NCBI RefSeq assembly: GCF_002208135.1
Contig: NZ_CP021646.1
Coordinates: 479,501-543,500 of the forward strand
Direction of reading: 5' to 3'
Origin: Pseudoalteromonas piscicida
GTDB lineage: Bacteria; Pseudomonadota; Gammaproteobacteria; Enterobacterales; Alteromonadaceae
DNA: 64,000 bases
The notes beneath the pieces are model-generated. The model was not told the origin of the DNA, did no database searches, and saw only the letters and a list, made by a program, of their open reading frames with translations. The position numbers and the translations under genes were made by a program. Positions 31,358 through 41,133 of this stretch are shown in pieces. How positions within the stretch are numbered: position 1 is the stretch's first letter; each line of letters begins with the position of its first letter.

Positions 31358-31904
31358 GGCTGTATTTTTAGACAGAGACGGCGTTGTTAATAAAGATCAC
31401 GCCTATGTTCATCAAATCGCGGATTTTGAGTTTATCGACGGGGTATTCAGTGCCTGCCAAGCATTTAGCAAAGCCGGTTATAAAATTGTGGTCGTGACGA
31501 ATCAGTCGGGCATTGGCCGAGGTTACTATGATGAAGCACAATTTCACGCGTTAAGTGAGTGGATGTGCGCGCAGTTTATGGCGCATGGTGTTGACATCGC
31601 AGGTGTTTATTTTTGTCCTCACCACCCTGAAAAGGCACAAGGCCCATATAAAGTAGAGTGTGACTGTCGTAAGCCTGAACCTGGGATGCTGCTGCAAGCG
31701 ATAGCCGAGCATGACTTGGATCCTGCGCAAAGTATTATGATTGGTGATAAAGTCTCAGACATTAAGGCTGCCCGCGCTGCTGGCGTAAAAACAGCCATTT
31801 TAGTTGAGTCTGGGCAGAGTTTTAGTCAAGAGCAACAACAGCTCGCGGATAAAGTATGTGCTTCGTTGGCGGAGGTACCAGCCGTATTATCTTTGTCTGA
31901 GTAA
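31350..31904 (+). CDS. gmhB: GmhB, heptose 1,7-bisphosphate phosphatase
   Basis: 184 residues from the ATG at 31350, inside the end of the previous gene. It is a HAD phosphatase with nucleophile motif FLDRDGVVN, VVTNQSGIGRG, the zinc-binding CPHHPE...CDCRKPEPGML and MIGDKVSDIKAA. It removes the C7 phosphate between the two HldE reactions. Confidence 0.95.
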   Translation: MHKAVFLDRDGVVNKDHAYVHQIADFEFIDGVFSACQAFSKAGYKIVVVTNQSGIGRGYYDEAQFHALSEWMCAQFMAHGVDIAGVYFCPHHPEKAQGPYKVECDCRKPEPGMLLQAIAEHDLDPAQSIMIGDKVSDIKAARAAGVKTAILVESGQSFSQEQQQLADKVCASLAEVPAVLSLSE

Positions 31905-31995
31905 AATAAAGTTTGCTGCCAGTTGTCGCAAATCGTGCATTTATTGTGTGAACCTTTTAAAATAAAGATATCTTTTAATGTACCAGGTATGATTG

Positions 31996-32013
31996 AATTG
32001 GTACGTTCCAATT
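31996..32013. repeat. Short inverted repeat upstream of kbl
   Basis: AATTGG and CCAATT arms around TACGTT, within the 225-base gmhB-kbl intergenic region. It may be a regulator site, or chance. Confidence 0.25.
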
Positions 32014-32057
32014 AACTTGAGCTAATTAATATAGAATAAGCGCAAGCGTTAACTTCT

Positions 32058-32103
32058 GATAGTGAGAATGACAACCGCCTATGGCGATGCGTAGCTTACT
32101 ATC
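32058..32103 (+). promoter_or_regulatory. Hairpin in the kbl-tdh leader
   Basis: GATAGTGAG (32058-32066) pairs with CTTACTATC (32095-32103) at 8 of 9 positions. It encloses a second hairpin CGCC/GGCG around TAT (32076-32086). It ends 27 bases before the kbl ATG. A regulatory leader is possible; I recognise no known riboswitch class. Confidence 0.4.
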
Positions 32104-32129
32104 ACCGTGCAAAAAATGGAGACTCCCAG

Positions 32130-33326
32130 ATGAGAGCATCGGCCTTCTACAGCCAGCTTCAGCAACAAATTGAAGAAGTAAAAGCTGAAGGATTATATAA
32201 AAAAGAGCGTATTATCACTTCTCAGCAGCAAGCTGAAATTGCAGTATCGACTGGCGAAAGTGTAATTAATTTCTGTGCAAACAACTATCTAGGTTTGGCG
32301 AATCACCCAGCGCTAATTAAAGCGGCGCAAGGCGGCCTTGATGACCATGGTTTTGGTGTCGCGTCGGTGCGCTTTATCTGTGGTACGCAAGATATTCACA
32401 AAACGCTTGAAGCAAAGATCAGTGAATTTCTAGAAACAGAAGATACTATCCTTTACTCTTCATGCTTTGATGCCAATGCTGGCTTATTCGAAACTATCTT
32501 GGGCCCTGAAGATGCAATTATCTCGGACTCATTAAATCACGCTTCTATCATTGATGGTGTGCGTTTATGTAAAGCTAAGCGTTTCCGCTACGCAAACAAC
32601 GATATGGCTGATCTTGAGCAGCAGTTAATAGCCGCTGATGAAGCTGGTGTGAAAACCAAGCTTATCGCGACCGATGGCGTATTCTCAATGGACGGCGTTA
32701 TCTGTAACTTAAAAGCGGTTTGTGACTTAGCGGATAAGTACGACGCGCTAGTGATGGTTGATGATTCACACGCAGTAGGTTTTGTTGGTGAAAATGGCCG
32801 CGGTACACCGGAATACTGTGGTGTATTAGACCGAGTGGATATTATTACAGGAACGCTTGGTAAAGCGCTAGGTGGTGCATCGGGCGGTTATACCTCTGGT
32901 AAGAAAGAAATCGTAGAATGGTTACGTCAGCGTTCTCGTCCTTACTTATTCTCAAACTCGCTGGCTCCTTCAATCGTCACCGCTTCAATCAAAGTGTTAG
33001 ACATGATGAAAGAAGGCGACGCCCTACGTGCTAAACTATGGGATAACGCAGCTTACTTCCGTACTAAGATGGAAGCCGTTGGCTTTACTTGTGCGGGTAA
33101 AGATCACGCCATTATTCCTGTCATGTTAGGCGATGCCAAAGTAGCCTCAGAAATGGCTGACAGACTGTTAGCTGAAGGGATTTACGTAATCGGTTTCTCT
33201 TATCCAGTCGTACCAAAAGGTCAAGCTAGGATCAGAACACAAATTTCAGCTGCGCACACTACTGAGCAGCTAGATAAAGCAATCGAAGCCTTTACCCGTA
33301 TTGGTAAAGACCTAGGCGTCATTTAA
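32130..33326 (+). CDS. kbl: Glycine C-acetyltransferase (2-amino-3-ketobutyrate CoA ligase)
   Basis: 398 residues, a PLP-dependent alpha-oxoamine synthase. With Tdh it degrades threonine to glycine and acetyl-CoA. Visible: [36 protein letters not shown] and the PLP lysine in [15 protein letters not shown]. Tdh is encoded 44 bases downstream, the usual operon. Confidence 0.97.
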   Translation: MRASAFYSQLQQQIEEVKAEGLYKKERIITSQQQAEIAVSTGESVINFCANNYLGLANHPALIKAAQGGLDDHGFGVASVRFICGTQDIHKTLEAKISEFLETEDTILYSSCFDANAGLFETILGPEDAIISDSLNHASIIDGVRLCKAKRFRYANNDMADLEQQLIAADEAGVKTKLIATDGVFSMDGVICNLKAVCDLADKYDALVMVDDSHAVGFVGENGRGTPEYCGVLDRVDIITGTLGKALGGASGGYTSGKKEIVEWLRQRSRPYLFSNSLAPSIVTASIKVLDMMKEGDALRAKLWDNAAYFRTKMEAVGFTCAGKDHAIIPVMLGDAKVASEMADRLLAEGIYVIGFSYPVVPKGQARIRTQISAAHTTEQLDKAIEAFTRIGKDLGVI

Positions 33327-33370
33327 TTTTGTCACCGGCATTAAGTCGGTGCAGCTAACGAGCGAATACT

Positions 33371-34396
33371 ATGAAAGCATTATCCAAGTTGAAAGCTGAA
33401 GAAGGAATTTGGATGGCGGATGTGCCAAAACCGGAAGTAGGGCACAACGATCTATTGATCAAAATCCGTAAAACGGCAATTTGTGGTACCGACGTACACA
33501 TCTACAAATGGGATGAGTGGGCACAAAACACGATCCCAACACCAATGGTTGTGGGACACGAATACGTGGGCGAAGTGGTCGATATGGGCCAAGAGGTACG
33601 CGGTTTTAGCATTGGCGACCGAGTGTCTGGTGAAGGTCATATCACATGTGGTCATTGTCGTAATTGTCGTGCTGGTCGCGTGCATCTATGCCGTAATACT
33701 ATTGGTGTCGGCGTAAACCGCGAAGGTTCATTTGCAGAATACTTAGTTATTCCTGCTTATAATGCGTTTAAGATCCCTGACAACATTTCTGACGAACTCG
33801 CCTCTATTTTCGACCCATTCGGTAATGCAGTGCACACCGCATTGTCGTTCGACTTAGTTGGTGAAGACGTACTCATTACTGGTGCGGGCCCAATTGGTAT
33901 TATGGCTGCGGCAGTGGCGAAACACGTTGGTGCGCGTCATGTGGTGATCACAGACGTAAATGAATATCGCCTTGAACTTGCCACTAAAATGGGTGCTACG
34001 CGAGCAGTAAATGTTGCAAGCGAAAGCCTAGAAACGGTTATGAAAGATCTTGGTATGACAGAAGGCTTCGATGTTGGACTTGAAATGTCAGGTGTTCCTT
34101 CTGCATTTAAAGGCATGTTAAACAGCATGAACCATGGTGGTAAGATTGCAATGCTGGGCATTCCTCCTTCTGACATGGCGGTGGATTGGAACCAAGTGAT
34201 CTTCAAGGGGTTAGTGATCAAGGGTATTTACGGCCGTGAAATGTTTGAAACTTGGTACAAAATGGCAAGTTTGATCCAGTCAGGCTTAAACCTTGATCCA
34301 ATCATTACACATCAGTTCCATGTTGATGACTTCCAGACTGGCTTTGATACGATGATTTCAGGGCAATCAGGTAAAGTTATTCTGAATTGGGATTAA
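33371..34396 (+). CDS. tdh: L-threonine 3-dehydrogenase
   Basis: 341 residues. It is a zinc medium-chain dehydrogenase that oxidises threonine to 2-amino-3-ketobutyrate with NAD. Catalytic zinc Cys in [20 protein letters not shown], structural zinc cysteines in [15 protein letters not shown], and the Rossmann motif [12 protein letters not shown] terminator follows. Confidence 0.97.
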   Translation: MKALSKLKAEEGIWMADVPKPEVGHNDLLIKIRKTAICGTDVHIYKWDEWAQNTIPTPMVVGHEYVGEVVDMGQEVRGFSIGDRVSGEGHITCGHCRNCRAGRVHLCRNTIGVGVNREGSFAEYLVIPAYNAFKIPDNISDELASIFDPFGNAVHTALSFDLVGEDVLITGAGPIGIMAAAVAKHVGARHVVITDVNEYRLELATKMGATRAVNVASESLETVMKDLGMTEGFDVGLEMSGVPSAFKGMLNSMNHGGKIAMLGIPPSDMAVDWNQVIFKGLVIKGIYGREMFETWYKMASLIQSGLNLDPIITHQFHVDDFQTGFDTMISGQSGKVILNWD

Positions 34397-34438
34397 TGCT
34401 CAACTTTGCTTAGTGCATGAATGAGTAGTTATAATAGA

Positions 34439-34478
34439 AAGACGGCTAGGTCGATAAGGCTTAAGCCGTCTTTTATTT
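34439..34478 (+). terminator. Terminator after tdh
   Basis: AAGACGGCT/AGCCGTCTT arms across a 16-base loop followed by TTATTTTTT. Confidence 0.85.
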
Positions 34479-34500
34479 TTTAGTTTTAAATGGGTAACAC

Positions 34501-34818
34501 ATGTCTTTTAAACATATTTCAGTAGCAGACACACAAGCGCTTTTAGGCAATGATGATGTTGTGGTAGCGGATATTCGCGATGAAAATACTTTTGCACAAG
34601 GGCATATTCCAGGCGCTGAACATTTATCTAACGCTAATCTTGCGCATTTCATGCAGGAGAAAGAGTTTGACCAACCAATCGTGGTTGTGTGTTATCACGG
34701 GATCTCCTCACAAGGCGCGGCCAACTATCTAGTAGAGCAGGGCTTTGAAGATGTTTACAGTATGGATGGTGGTTTTACGCAGTGGGCAAGTGAGTTGCCA
34801 AACGAGATTGAAAAGTGA
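34501..34818 (+). CDS. glpE: GlpE, thiosulfate sulfurtransferase (rhodanese)
   Basis: 105 residues, a single rhodanese domain. The active-site Cys is C64 in VVVCYHGISSQGAA, very like E. coli GlpE (CYHGNSS). It transfers sulfane sulfur from thiosulfate. It overlaps glpG, the same pair as in E. coli, though glpD and glpR are absent here. Confidence 0.94.
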   Translation: MSFKHISVADTQALLGNDDVVVADIRDENTFAQGHIPGAEHLSNANLAHFMQEKEFDQPIVVVCYHGISSQGAANYLVEQGFEDVYSMDGGFTQWASELPNEIEK

Positions 34819-35642
34819 AATTAATAGCCCATTACCACAATGCACGGCTTGCACAAGGTGCGGTCGATTATTTTAAGACACAAGGGATTTATTGTGTTTT
34901 GCAAAGTCATGATGGGCAACAAGTTGAAGTTTGGCTAGAGCATGGTGATGAAGCACTTGCCATGCGCCTTTGGCAAATGTTTTTGGAACATCCCGATGCT
35001 GAGTTATATCAAGCGGCTTCTTGGCAAACGGGAAGTACACAGGGGTTATTTAGCTATCAAGGCCAAAACTTAAACTTGGTGCGGCGCTTTGCGGGATTAA
35101 ACTGGTTATTGCAGGGCGTTTTTGGTGTCAGTATTATTATTTTTGTGGCCATGTTATTTGGTGACGCTAATGGCATCTTTTCTGCACTACGTTTTTCCCT
35201 AGATAAACCTTGGACTTGGATAGCACCTACACTCATACATTTTAGCGCCATACATTTGATTTTTAATTTAAGCTGGTGGTTACACCTTGGAGCGCAAATT
35301 TCAGAGAAACTCGGGCTCTGGGCATTAGTTTGCATCTACTTTGTAACCGGCTTAACCAGTAATTTTATGCAGTTCCTATTCGTTGATGCTAATTTTGGTG
35401 GACTAAGTGGTGTGGTCTACGGGCTACTAGGCTTTTGCTGGGTAATTGGTCATCGAAATCCTGCCGGAACCGCTTTGGTCTCTAAGCCTGTTATTGGTTT
35501 TATGCTGCTTTGGATGCTGTTTGGATTTACGGATATGTTTTTTATTAACATGGCTAACTGGGCGCATTTGTTTGGATTACTATCAGGTATGTTGGTTGCG
35601 ATATTTTGGCCTATCAACAGGCTGCTTAAAGAGAGTAGCTAG
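34815..35642 (+). CDS. glpG: GlpG, rhomboid intramembrane serine protease
   Basis: 275 residues from a GTG that overlaps the glpE stop. A soluble N-terminal domain (about 1-85) precedes six membrane segments. Catalytic Ser S198 (GGLSGVVYG) and His H251 (NWAHLFGLL) are present, with H147 and N151 in HLIFNLSWW forming the oxyanion site. Rhomboids cleave membrane proteins within the bilayer; the substrate is unknown. Confidence 0.95.
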   Translation: MKLIAHYHNARLAQGAVDYFKTQGIYCVLQSHDGQQVEVWLEHGDEALAMRLWQMFLEHPDAELYQAASWQTGSTQGLFSYQGQNLNLVRRFAGLNWLLQGVFGVSIIIFVAMLFGDANGIFSALRFSLDKPWTWIAPTLIHFSAIHLIFNLSWWLHLGAQISEKLGLWALVCIYFVTGLTSNFMQFLFVDANFGGLSGVVYGLLGFCWVIGHRNPAGTALVSKPVIGFMLLWMLFGFTDMFFINMANWAHLFGLLSGMLVAIFWPINRLLKESS

Positions 35643-35695
35643 TTACTTCGAACTCGGGATCTTGCGCTTCCGAGTTCGTGTATGAGTTGATTCGG

Positions 35696-36091
35696 TTAGT
35701 GATATAAATATTTGGTAAAAAGCACATCACGAACAATCTCCTGCCCAGTTTCTTCTTTTAGCAGTGTCTTTAGCTTTTCAGCACAGCGTTTTCTGATTTC
35801 TTCTCTGCCAGTTAATGATTTAATGGTTTCTTCGTTTTCTTTACTCAGGATCTGTACGATCGCATCTCTTAGTAGAGGAGTATGGTGTTCAACCACGGCA
35901 ATATTCGCAACGTCATTTAACATTAGGTCAACGGTAACACGGACATAACCAAGCTTTTTGTTGGACTGGCCTATGTAGTTTGTGATGATATCTGGCTCAA
36001 ACCCGAAATACCCAATAGTTGAGTCCGCTTTTACAGGGAAAGCCGTGGTTAATGCAATGCATAGTGTGAGTACAACAGCCAACAGTCTCAT
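35696..36091 (-). CDS. FliL-like periplasmic/membrane protein
   Basis: 131 residues with a signal sequence (about 1-22, FPVKADS). The rest resembles the FliL periplasmic domain: GYVRVTVDLMLND, HHTPLLRDAIVQILSKENEETIKSLTGREEIR, then LKEETGQEIVRDVLFTKYLY. Flagellar FliL acts at the stator, but no flagellar genes are nearby. Such FliL-like genes next to ubiC occur in related marine bacteria; the role is unknown. Confidence 0.8.
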   Translation of the reverse strand: MRLLAVVLTLCIALTTAFPVKADSTIGYFGFEPDIITNYIGQSNKKLGYVRVTVDLMLNDVANIAVVEHHTPLLRDAIVQILSKENEETIKSLTGREEIRKRCAEKLKTLLKEETGQEIVRDVLFTKYLYH

Positions 36092-36242
36092 GTTTAATTA
36101 GGTATCCCAATACAAATTACTTTTTACTTAGTTTATACATAATTGCGTTGATTTTACAGGTAGCTTCAATACAAACATAAACTTTTTAGAAAGCGTCTGC
36201 TCTGCTATTATGACCGCGGATTTTTAAAACGGAAATAGAACG

Positions 36243-36773
36243 TTGCCTTTGCAATTACCCTTAGAGCTCCCTTGGCTGAAAAACACGCAGTTGGTGGATG
36301 TTGAGCCTGCACTTTCTCCCTACTTACTAGAGACTCAATCTCTAACCGCAAAATTAAAAGACACTTGTGAGAGATTTTCAGTGACTGTGCTTGCTAATGA
36401 ACACAGGAACGCTCCTGATGCCTTACGTTCGGAGCTTTCTGAACAGGTTTGGTGTCGAGAGGTAACGTTAAATTGTAACGGTAAAGCGGCTGTATTTGGA
36501 CAAAGTTGGCTCAATGAGGAAGCATGTATCGTCGGCATGGATGCAATTGGTGAAACACCGTTAGGTGAGTTATTGTTCACTGATTCAAATTGGCAGCGTG
36601 GAGCACTTGAGTATCTTCGCTTATCTACTTGCGACTATCCTGTGTTTATTGAACTCATGGCACCAATCCGTAGTGTCCCTAAAAGTTTATTTGCCAGAAG
36701 AAGCTGGTTTAAAAACGGTAAGGCAAAAATTTTAGTTTGCGAAGTCTTTATATCGGAAAGCTTTTATGATTGA
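36243..36773 (+). CDS. ubiC: Chorismate lyase
   Basis: 176 residues from a TTG start with GGAA upstream. UbiC splits chorismate to 4-hydroxybenzoate and pyruvate, the first step of ubiquinone synthesis. The fold is supported by the conserved VWCREVTLNCNGKAAVFGQSW region (R and Q for chorismate) and PLGELLF, then a late RRSWF. It overlaps ubiA by 8 bases, so the first two ubiquinone enzymes are coupled. Confidence 0.9.
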   Translation: MPLQLPLELPWLKNTQLVDVEPALSPYLLETQSLTAKLKDTCERFSVTVLANEHRNAPDALRSELSEQVWCREVTLNCNGKAAVFGQSWLNEEACIVGMDAIGETPLGELLFTDSNWQRGALEYLRLSTCDYPVFIELMAPIRSVPKSLFARRSWFKNGKAKILVCEVFISESFYD

Positions 36774-37629
36774 TAACCAGAAATGGCAAGCTTACAGCCA
36801 ACTTATGCGATTAGATAAGCCCATCGGGACTTTACTATTATTGTGGCCAACGCTTTGGTCACTGTGGTTTGCAGCTGGAGGTGTGCCAAGTATTTGGCTC
36901 ATTGTTATCTTTGCGATGGGTGTGTTTGTAATGCGCAGTGCGGGGTGTGTTATCAATGATTTTGCAGATCGCAAGGTTGATGGGGCTGTAAAGCGTACGG
37001 CGACAAGACCGCTTGCAAGAGGTGCTGTGACGAGTAAAGAAGCACTAGGTCTATTTGCTTTTTTAGTTGTAATCGCTTTTATTCTGGTGCTTTTTTTAAA
37101 TTGGCAGACTATTGCGTTATCCTTTGGCGCGCTAGTGTTGGCCTCTATCTATCCGTTTATGAAACGTTATACAAACTTACCGCAAATCGTGTTAGGGGCT
37201 GCCTTTAGCTGGGCAATACCAATGGCCTTTATGGCAGTAAATCAGAATGTGCCAGTGCTTGCTTGGGTCTTGTTTGCTGCTAATTTAATTTGGACGGTCG
37301 CTTATGACACTATGTACGCCATGGTAGACAGGGATGATGATTTGAAAATTGGGGTAAAATCTACAGCGATTTTATTTGGCAAATGGGATCTCCATATTAT
37401 TGCGCTACTTAACCTCACATTTGTCGCGATTATGGCGGCAGTTGGTATGGCGTTTGAGTTGAATCTTGCTTTTTGGTGTGGCTTACTCGCTGCCTCAGTG
37501 TTACTTATTAGACAACAATATGTCATACGCCACAGAGATAGAGACAAATGTTTTTGGGCTTTTTTAAACAATAATTATGTTGGTTTGGCGATTTTTGTAG
37601 GAGTCGTGCTGGGGTTTTTACCGCTCTAA
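36766..37629 (+). CDS. ubiA: UbiA, 4-hydroxybenzoate polyprenyltransferase
   Basis: 287 residues with about 8-9 membrane helices. The first aspartate-rich motif is NDFADRKVDG and the second is DTMYAMVDRDDD. It attaches the polyprenyl chain made by IspB (encoded at 6.7 kb) to 4-hydroxybenzoate. A terminator follows. Confidence 0.96.
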   Translation: MIDNQKWQAYSQLMRLDKPIGTLLLLWPTLWSLWFAAGGVPSIWLIVIFAMGVFVMRSAGCVINDFADRKVDGAVKRTATRPLARGAVTSKEALGLFAFLVVIAFILVLFLNWQTIALSFGALVLASIYPFMKRYTNLPQIVLGAAFSWAIPMAFMAVNQNVPVLAWVLFAANLIWTVAYDTMYAMVDRDDDLKIGVKSTAILFGKWDLHIIALLNLTFVAIMAAVGMAFELNLAFWCGLLAASVLLIRQQYVIRHRDRDKCFWAFLNNNYVGLAIFVGVVLGFLPL

Positions 37630-37640
37630 AGCAGGTTATT

Positions 37641-37680
37641 AAAAACGGGCAAGCAATGTAGATTATTTGCCCGTTTTTTA
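37641..37680 (+). terminator. Terminator after ubiA, also facing the LysR gene
   Basis: AAAACGGGCAA pairs with TTTGCCCGTTTT across about 12 bases, then a T run. The A-rich side could serve the convergent gene. Confidence 0.88.
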
Positions 37681-37684
37681 GCAA

Positions 37685-38587
37685 CTAATAAGTTACTGTT
37701 TGCTTACTAGATGAAGATGCAGCATCTTCAATTAACTCAAGCAAATGGTTTATATGTGCATTTGAACCAACTTGATGATTGGTTTGTACAATCAATTGTT
37801 CTCTGTCCAATGCCTTATTGGTTTTTAAGAAAACTAAGTTAGGATCTTGTGCGATGGTTTTTGAATGTTCGATACTTGCGATTGCAAAGCTATTGCTATT
37901 CTTCAAACCATCAATAACTTGTTCAATATTACCAATTTTAACGCTCGTTGATTTATTTAACGAGTCAACGGCTTCATTTAACATACTTTGTACTTGCTTC
38001 GACTGTGAGAAACAGCCATACATAGGGTATTGCGTTAATTCGGCTTTTCTAATGCTGTCCTGATTTGCCAGAGGGTGGTTTCTCGAAACAAATAAAACTA
38101 ACTGATCAGGCAGGTGAATATCACTCACTATGCTATTCGCACTTTGTAAATATACGCTGATATCAATCTCACCAAGCTGCAGCTTACGCGTAAGCTCCAA
38201 CTCATCTTGCAACTGCATTTCGATCTTTACATTAGGGTACTGAGCTAAAAACTGACCGCAAGAAACTGGCACGATGCTACTAGCTTGAGTCGTATAACCA
38301 ATAATTAACTTTTGGTTATCACGGCCAAACAAGCTTTGCTTAATGGTTTTCTTGGTTAGATCGAGTTCTGATAAGGTTGTTTTGCAATACTTTAAAAACA
38401 GCTCACCTTGTTCAGTCAGTTTTACTGAACGTGTTGAGCGTTTAACGAGTTCACAACCTATTTCATCTTCAAGGGTTTGGATGCTTCGAGTAAGCGCTGA
38501 AGTACTGATCTGGGTTTGTTCTGCGGCTTGTCTAAAATGTCTTAGATTACCTAATGCTACGAACTGCTCGAGTTGTTCAAATCTCAT
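37685..38587 (-). CDS. LysR-family transcriptional regulator
   Basis: 300 residues. The N-terminal winged helix (about 1-60: MRFEQLEQFVALGNLRHFRQAA...STSALTRSIQTLEDEIG) is followed by a periplasmic-binding-like effector domain (about 90-290). The target and effector cannot be told: no divergent metabolic gene sits beside it. The C terminus has an unusual Ser run. Confidence 0.9.
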   Translation of the reverse strand: MRFEQLEQFVALGNLRHFRQAAEQTQISTSALTRSIQTLEDEIGCELVKRSTRSVKLTEQGELFLKYCKTTLSELDLTKKTIKQSLFGRDNQKLIIGYTTQASSIVPVSCGQFLAQYPNVKIEMQLQDELELTRKLQLGEIDISVYLQSANSIVSDIHLPDQLVLFVSRNHPLANQDSIRKAELTQYPMYGCFSQSKQVQSMLNEAVDSLNKSTSVKIGNIEQVIDGLKNSNSFAIASIEHSKTIAQDPNLVFLKTNKALDREQLIVQTNHQVGSNAHINHLLELIEDAASSSSKQTVTY

Positions 38588-38695
38588 GTGAAATTCCTTT
38601 TAATTTCAACTAAAACACATTTATTACGTCTTTTCCCAATAATAATACACCAAACGGGAAAAAGAAAGTGAAGTTTTTACATTCTGATTACAAAG

Positions 38696-40219
38696 TTAGT
38701 CAGGATACCTGTCACGTATCTCAATAAATTGTTCCAGATTTTTTAGAAAAAGGTCAACCAATTTAGGTTCAAATTGTTTACCACTTTGAGTATTTAGCAA
38801 ATCTATTACTTTATCTAGTGGCCAAGCGGGCTTGTAACAGCGCTCACTCCCGAGTGCATCAAATACATCCGCCAGCGCGGTGATCCTGCCGACGATGTTA
38901 ATTTGCTCTCCCTTTAAACCTCTAGGATACCCTGAGCCATCCCACTTTTCGTGATGCTGATGGGCGATTAATGCGCCACATTGCAAAATCTCATTTGTTG
39001 AATTTTTTAAGATTTCAAAACCTTGCTGCGCATGGGTCTGCATAATTATCCATTCTTCATCAGTGAGTTTTCCAGGCTTATTTAAGATTTGATCTGGGAT
39101 ACTGATTTTTCCAATGTCATGGAGCGGTGAGGCAAGTTTAATGATTTCTGCCTGGTAGTGAGAGAGGCCATAAAGCTGAGCTAAAAGCATACTATAATGT
39201 GCCACGCGTTTTACGTGTGAGCCCGTTTCTTTTGAGCGTTTTTCGACGGCTTCACCAAGAATATAAGAAAGCTCTTTTTGAGAATCTTTGACGGTCTCAC
39301 GTAACTTTAAATTGTCATAGGCTAGCGCAATGTTGTTTGCAAAAAATTCAAGTAGCTGGAAGTCCATGCTATGAAGTTCGCTATCTTTACTTACGTAAAT
39401 CATCGTTTCACTCCCTTCTCGTGAAGGGAAATAGCCGATATATTCGTTACGGGTTTTTATCGATGCTTTTTTATTATGTGTTTCTATAAACAGTTTTTGT
39501 ACATTCTTAGGCAAGGTAACATTACTTGGCTCTACGCCCGCTCCTGAGGCTGCAAGTAGTTTAAATTTTGTCGGCTCATTGGCTTGGTGATTTATCGCTG
39601 CTGCACAATATATTTCCGAATCAGATAATCCCATTACGGCGGATACATGGGATAATATGGTTGATGCAAAATCTTGAATATTGCTACACTTCAAAAAGTT
39701 AGAAGATGCATCAATAATGCGTTCAAGTCCCATTTTGTGTTTTTCGATGGTTTGAATATCTCGGTGAGCGCGCAAAGCAGAATAGAGTAGTGTTTTGAGC
39801 TTGACGGCAGTGAGTTCGGTTTTGTTCTTATAGTCATTAATGTCGTAATCGCGAATGACTGATTCTTCCGGGGCTTCTCCTGGTTGACCTGTACGAAGTA
39901 CAAGACGAATATCAAAGTTTTCCAAGTCATCGCGGATATATCGTACTAAATCAAGCCCAGCATGATTACTTTCCATTACAACATCAATTAGGCCTACAGA
40001 GATATTTTGCTCCGTGTCCAAAATGGCTTTTGCTTCTTGTGCTGAGTAGGCATGATGGAATCTCAGTGCTTTATTCTCAAACTTAAAGCCAGACAACACC
40101 AATTTAGTCACTTGGTGAATATCTTCTTCATCATCTACAACCAGAATATCCCAGTAGTTATCTGCCATTTTATTCGTAGGGCTTTCTAGCACTTCATCTG
40201 AGAACAAGAATCCGCTCAC
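38696..40219 (-). CDS. Response regulator with DUF3369 and HD-GYP domains
   Basis: 507 residues from a GTG with GAGGAG six bases upstream. Receiver domain (about 22-145: LVVDDEEDIHQVT, phospho-acceptor in LIDVVMES), a GAF-like DUF3369 region (about 165-315), then an HD-GYP domain with intact HDIGK, HAQQGFEIL and HHEKWDGSGYPRG. HD-GYP enzymes degrade cyclic di-GMP; all signature residues look present. Its sensor kinase is not adjacent. Confidence 0.93.
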   Translation of the reverse strand: MSGFLFSDEVLESPTNKMADNYWDILVVDDEEDIHQVTKLVLSGFKFENKALRFHHAYSAQEAKAILDTEQNISVGLIDVVMESNHAGLDLVRYIRDDLENFDIRLVLRTGQPGEAPEESVIRDYDINDYKNKTELTAVKLKTLLYSALRAHRDIQTIEKHKMGLERIIDASSNFLKCSNIQDFASTILSHVSAVMGLSDSEIYCAAAINHQANEPTKFKLLAASGAGVEPSNVTLPKNVQKLFIETHNKKASIKTRNEYIGYFPSREGSETMIYVSKDSELHSMDFQLLEFFANNIALAYDNLKLRETVKDSQKELSYILGEAVEKRSKETGSHVKRVAHYSMLLAQLYGLSHYQAEIIKLASPLHDIGKISIPDQILNKPGKLTDEEWIIMQTHAQQGFEILKNSTNEILQCGALIAHQHHEKWDGSGYPRGLKGEQINIVGRITALADVFDALGSERCYKPAWPLDKVIDLLNTQSGKQFEPKLVDLFLKNLEQFIEIRDRYPD

Positions 40220-40277
40220 AGATTGCTCCTCTTTTTATGCTGACTCAACGTTAGTATAGTCGGCAGTAACAAGGTCG

Positions 40278-40676
40278 CTAATCTTGTTGAGGTTTTTTCT
40301 CGATATTTTGCAATTCTAGTTCGATTGCATCGCAAGAAATGTGGATTTCATAAAGTGAAAGTAACAACGACAACGTTAGGCTGCAGAGGCTAGCACCAAA
40401 CAATGTGACGCCAAGTAAGGATATTTCAAGGAACAAGGCAAACATTGAAGAAGTACAAAGTAAAAACGCGATTACGCCCCATACTTGCATTCGTCTGATT
40501 AATCTAATTCGTTTTCTTAAATTTTCTATTTGTGCTTTGACCAAGGATCTTATGGTGTCGCCTTCTCGGGCGTTTAATTCACGGATCAATTGTGCGAGCA
40601 CCAAAAAGCGATTGGTGTAAGCGAGCAACAGTAAAGAAATTGCTGGGAATAGTAGGCCCGGTGTTGTTAGAGTCAT
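40278..40676 (-). CDS. DUF2721 membrane protein
   Basis: 132 residues. An N-terminal membrane helix (PGLLFPAISLLLLAYTNRF), a charged helix (IRSLVKAQIENLRKRIRLIRR) and two further membrane helices fit DUF2721. The L-x-Y-T-N-R-F pattern near the start is typical. Function unknown. It lies 58 bases upstream of the HD-GYP gene on the same strand. Confidence 0.85.
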   Translation of the reverse strand: MTLTTPGLLFPAISLLLLAYTNRFLVLAQLIRELNAREGDTIRSLVKAQIENLRKRIRLIRRMQVWGVIAFLLCTSSMFALFLEISLLGVTLFGASLCSLTLSLLLSLYEIHISCDAIELELQNIEKKPQQD

Positions 40677-40785
40677 AGTTGTATTTTAATGGAATATCTA
40701 GATGTTTAAGTGTGATGATTATGAGTGATTTTATCAAGAAACAAATGAGCACATTGAGTGCTTATTCAATCGTGAAGATAATACA

Positions 40786-41133
40786 ATGAGTGAACAGCCT
40801 TTTCATTGGGTGCAGTTATGCGCTATCGGTGGCTTTGTTGATGCCCATCTGCTCAAAGGTCAACTAGAGCAAGCGAATATTCAAGTTCGTTTACAAGGTG
40901 AACATTTGTCAGGCGCAATCGGTGAAATTCCAGCAGAGCAAGCTGCTATCAAGCTCTTTGTTTATGCAATAAAGTTACCCGAGGCTCGAGAAATATTGGT
41001 AAACTATAACAAATCACGTCATCGCAGTGCCGCTGAACTTTCGGATTGGCTGTGTAACCACTGTGCAGAATTAAATGGACCAGCGTTTGAATATTGCTGG
41101 CAATGTGGAAATAAGCATGAGCAAAGCAAATAA
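40786..41133 (+). CDS. DUF2007 protein with C-terminal zinc ribbon
   Basis: 115 residues. A DUF2007 domain (about 1-75: FVDAHLLKGQLEQANIQVRLQGEHL) is followed by two CxxC pairs (CNHC and CWQC) that would bind zinc. DUF2007 resembles a signal-transduction-like alpha/beta fold; function unknown. The last 17 bases overlap the yjaG start. Confidence 0.85.
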   Translation: MSEQPFHWVQLCAIGGFVDAHLLKGQLEQANIQVRLQGEHLSGAIGEIPAEQAAIKLFVYAIKLPEAREILVNYNKSRHRSAAELSDWLCNHCAELNGPAFEYCWQCGNKHEQSK

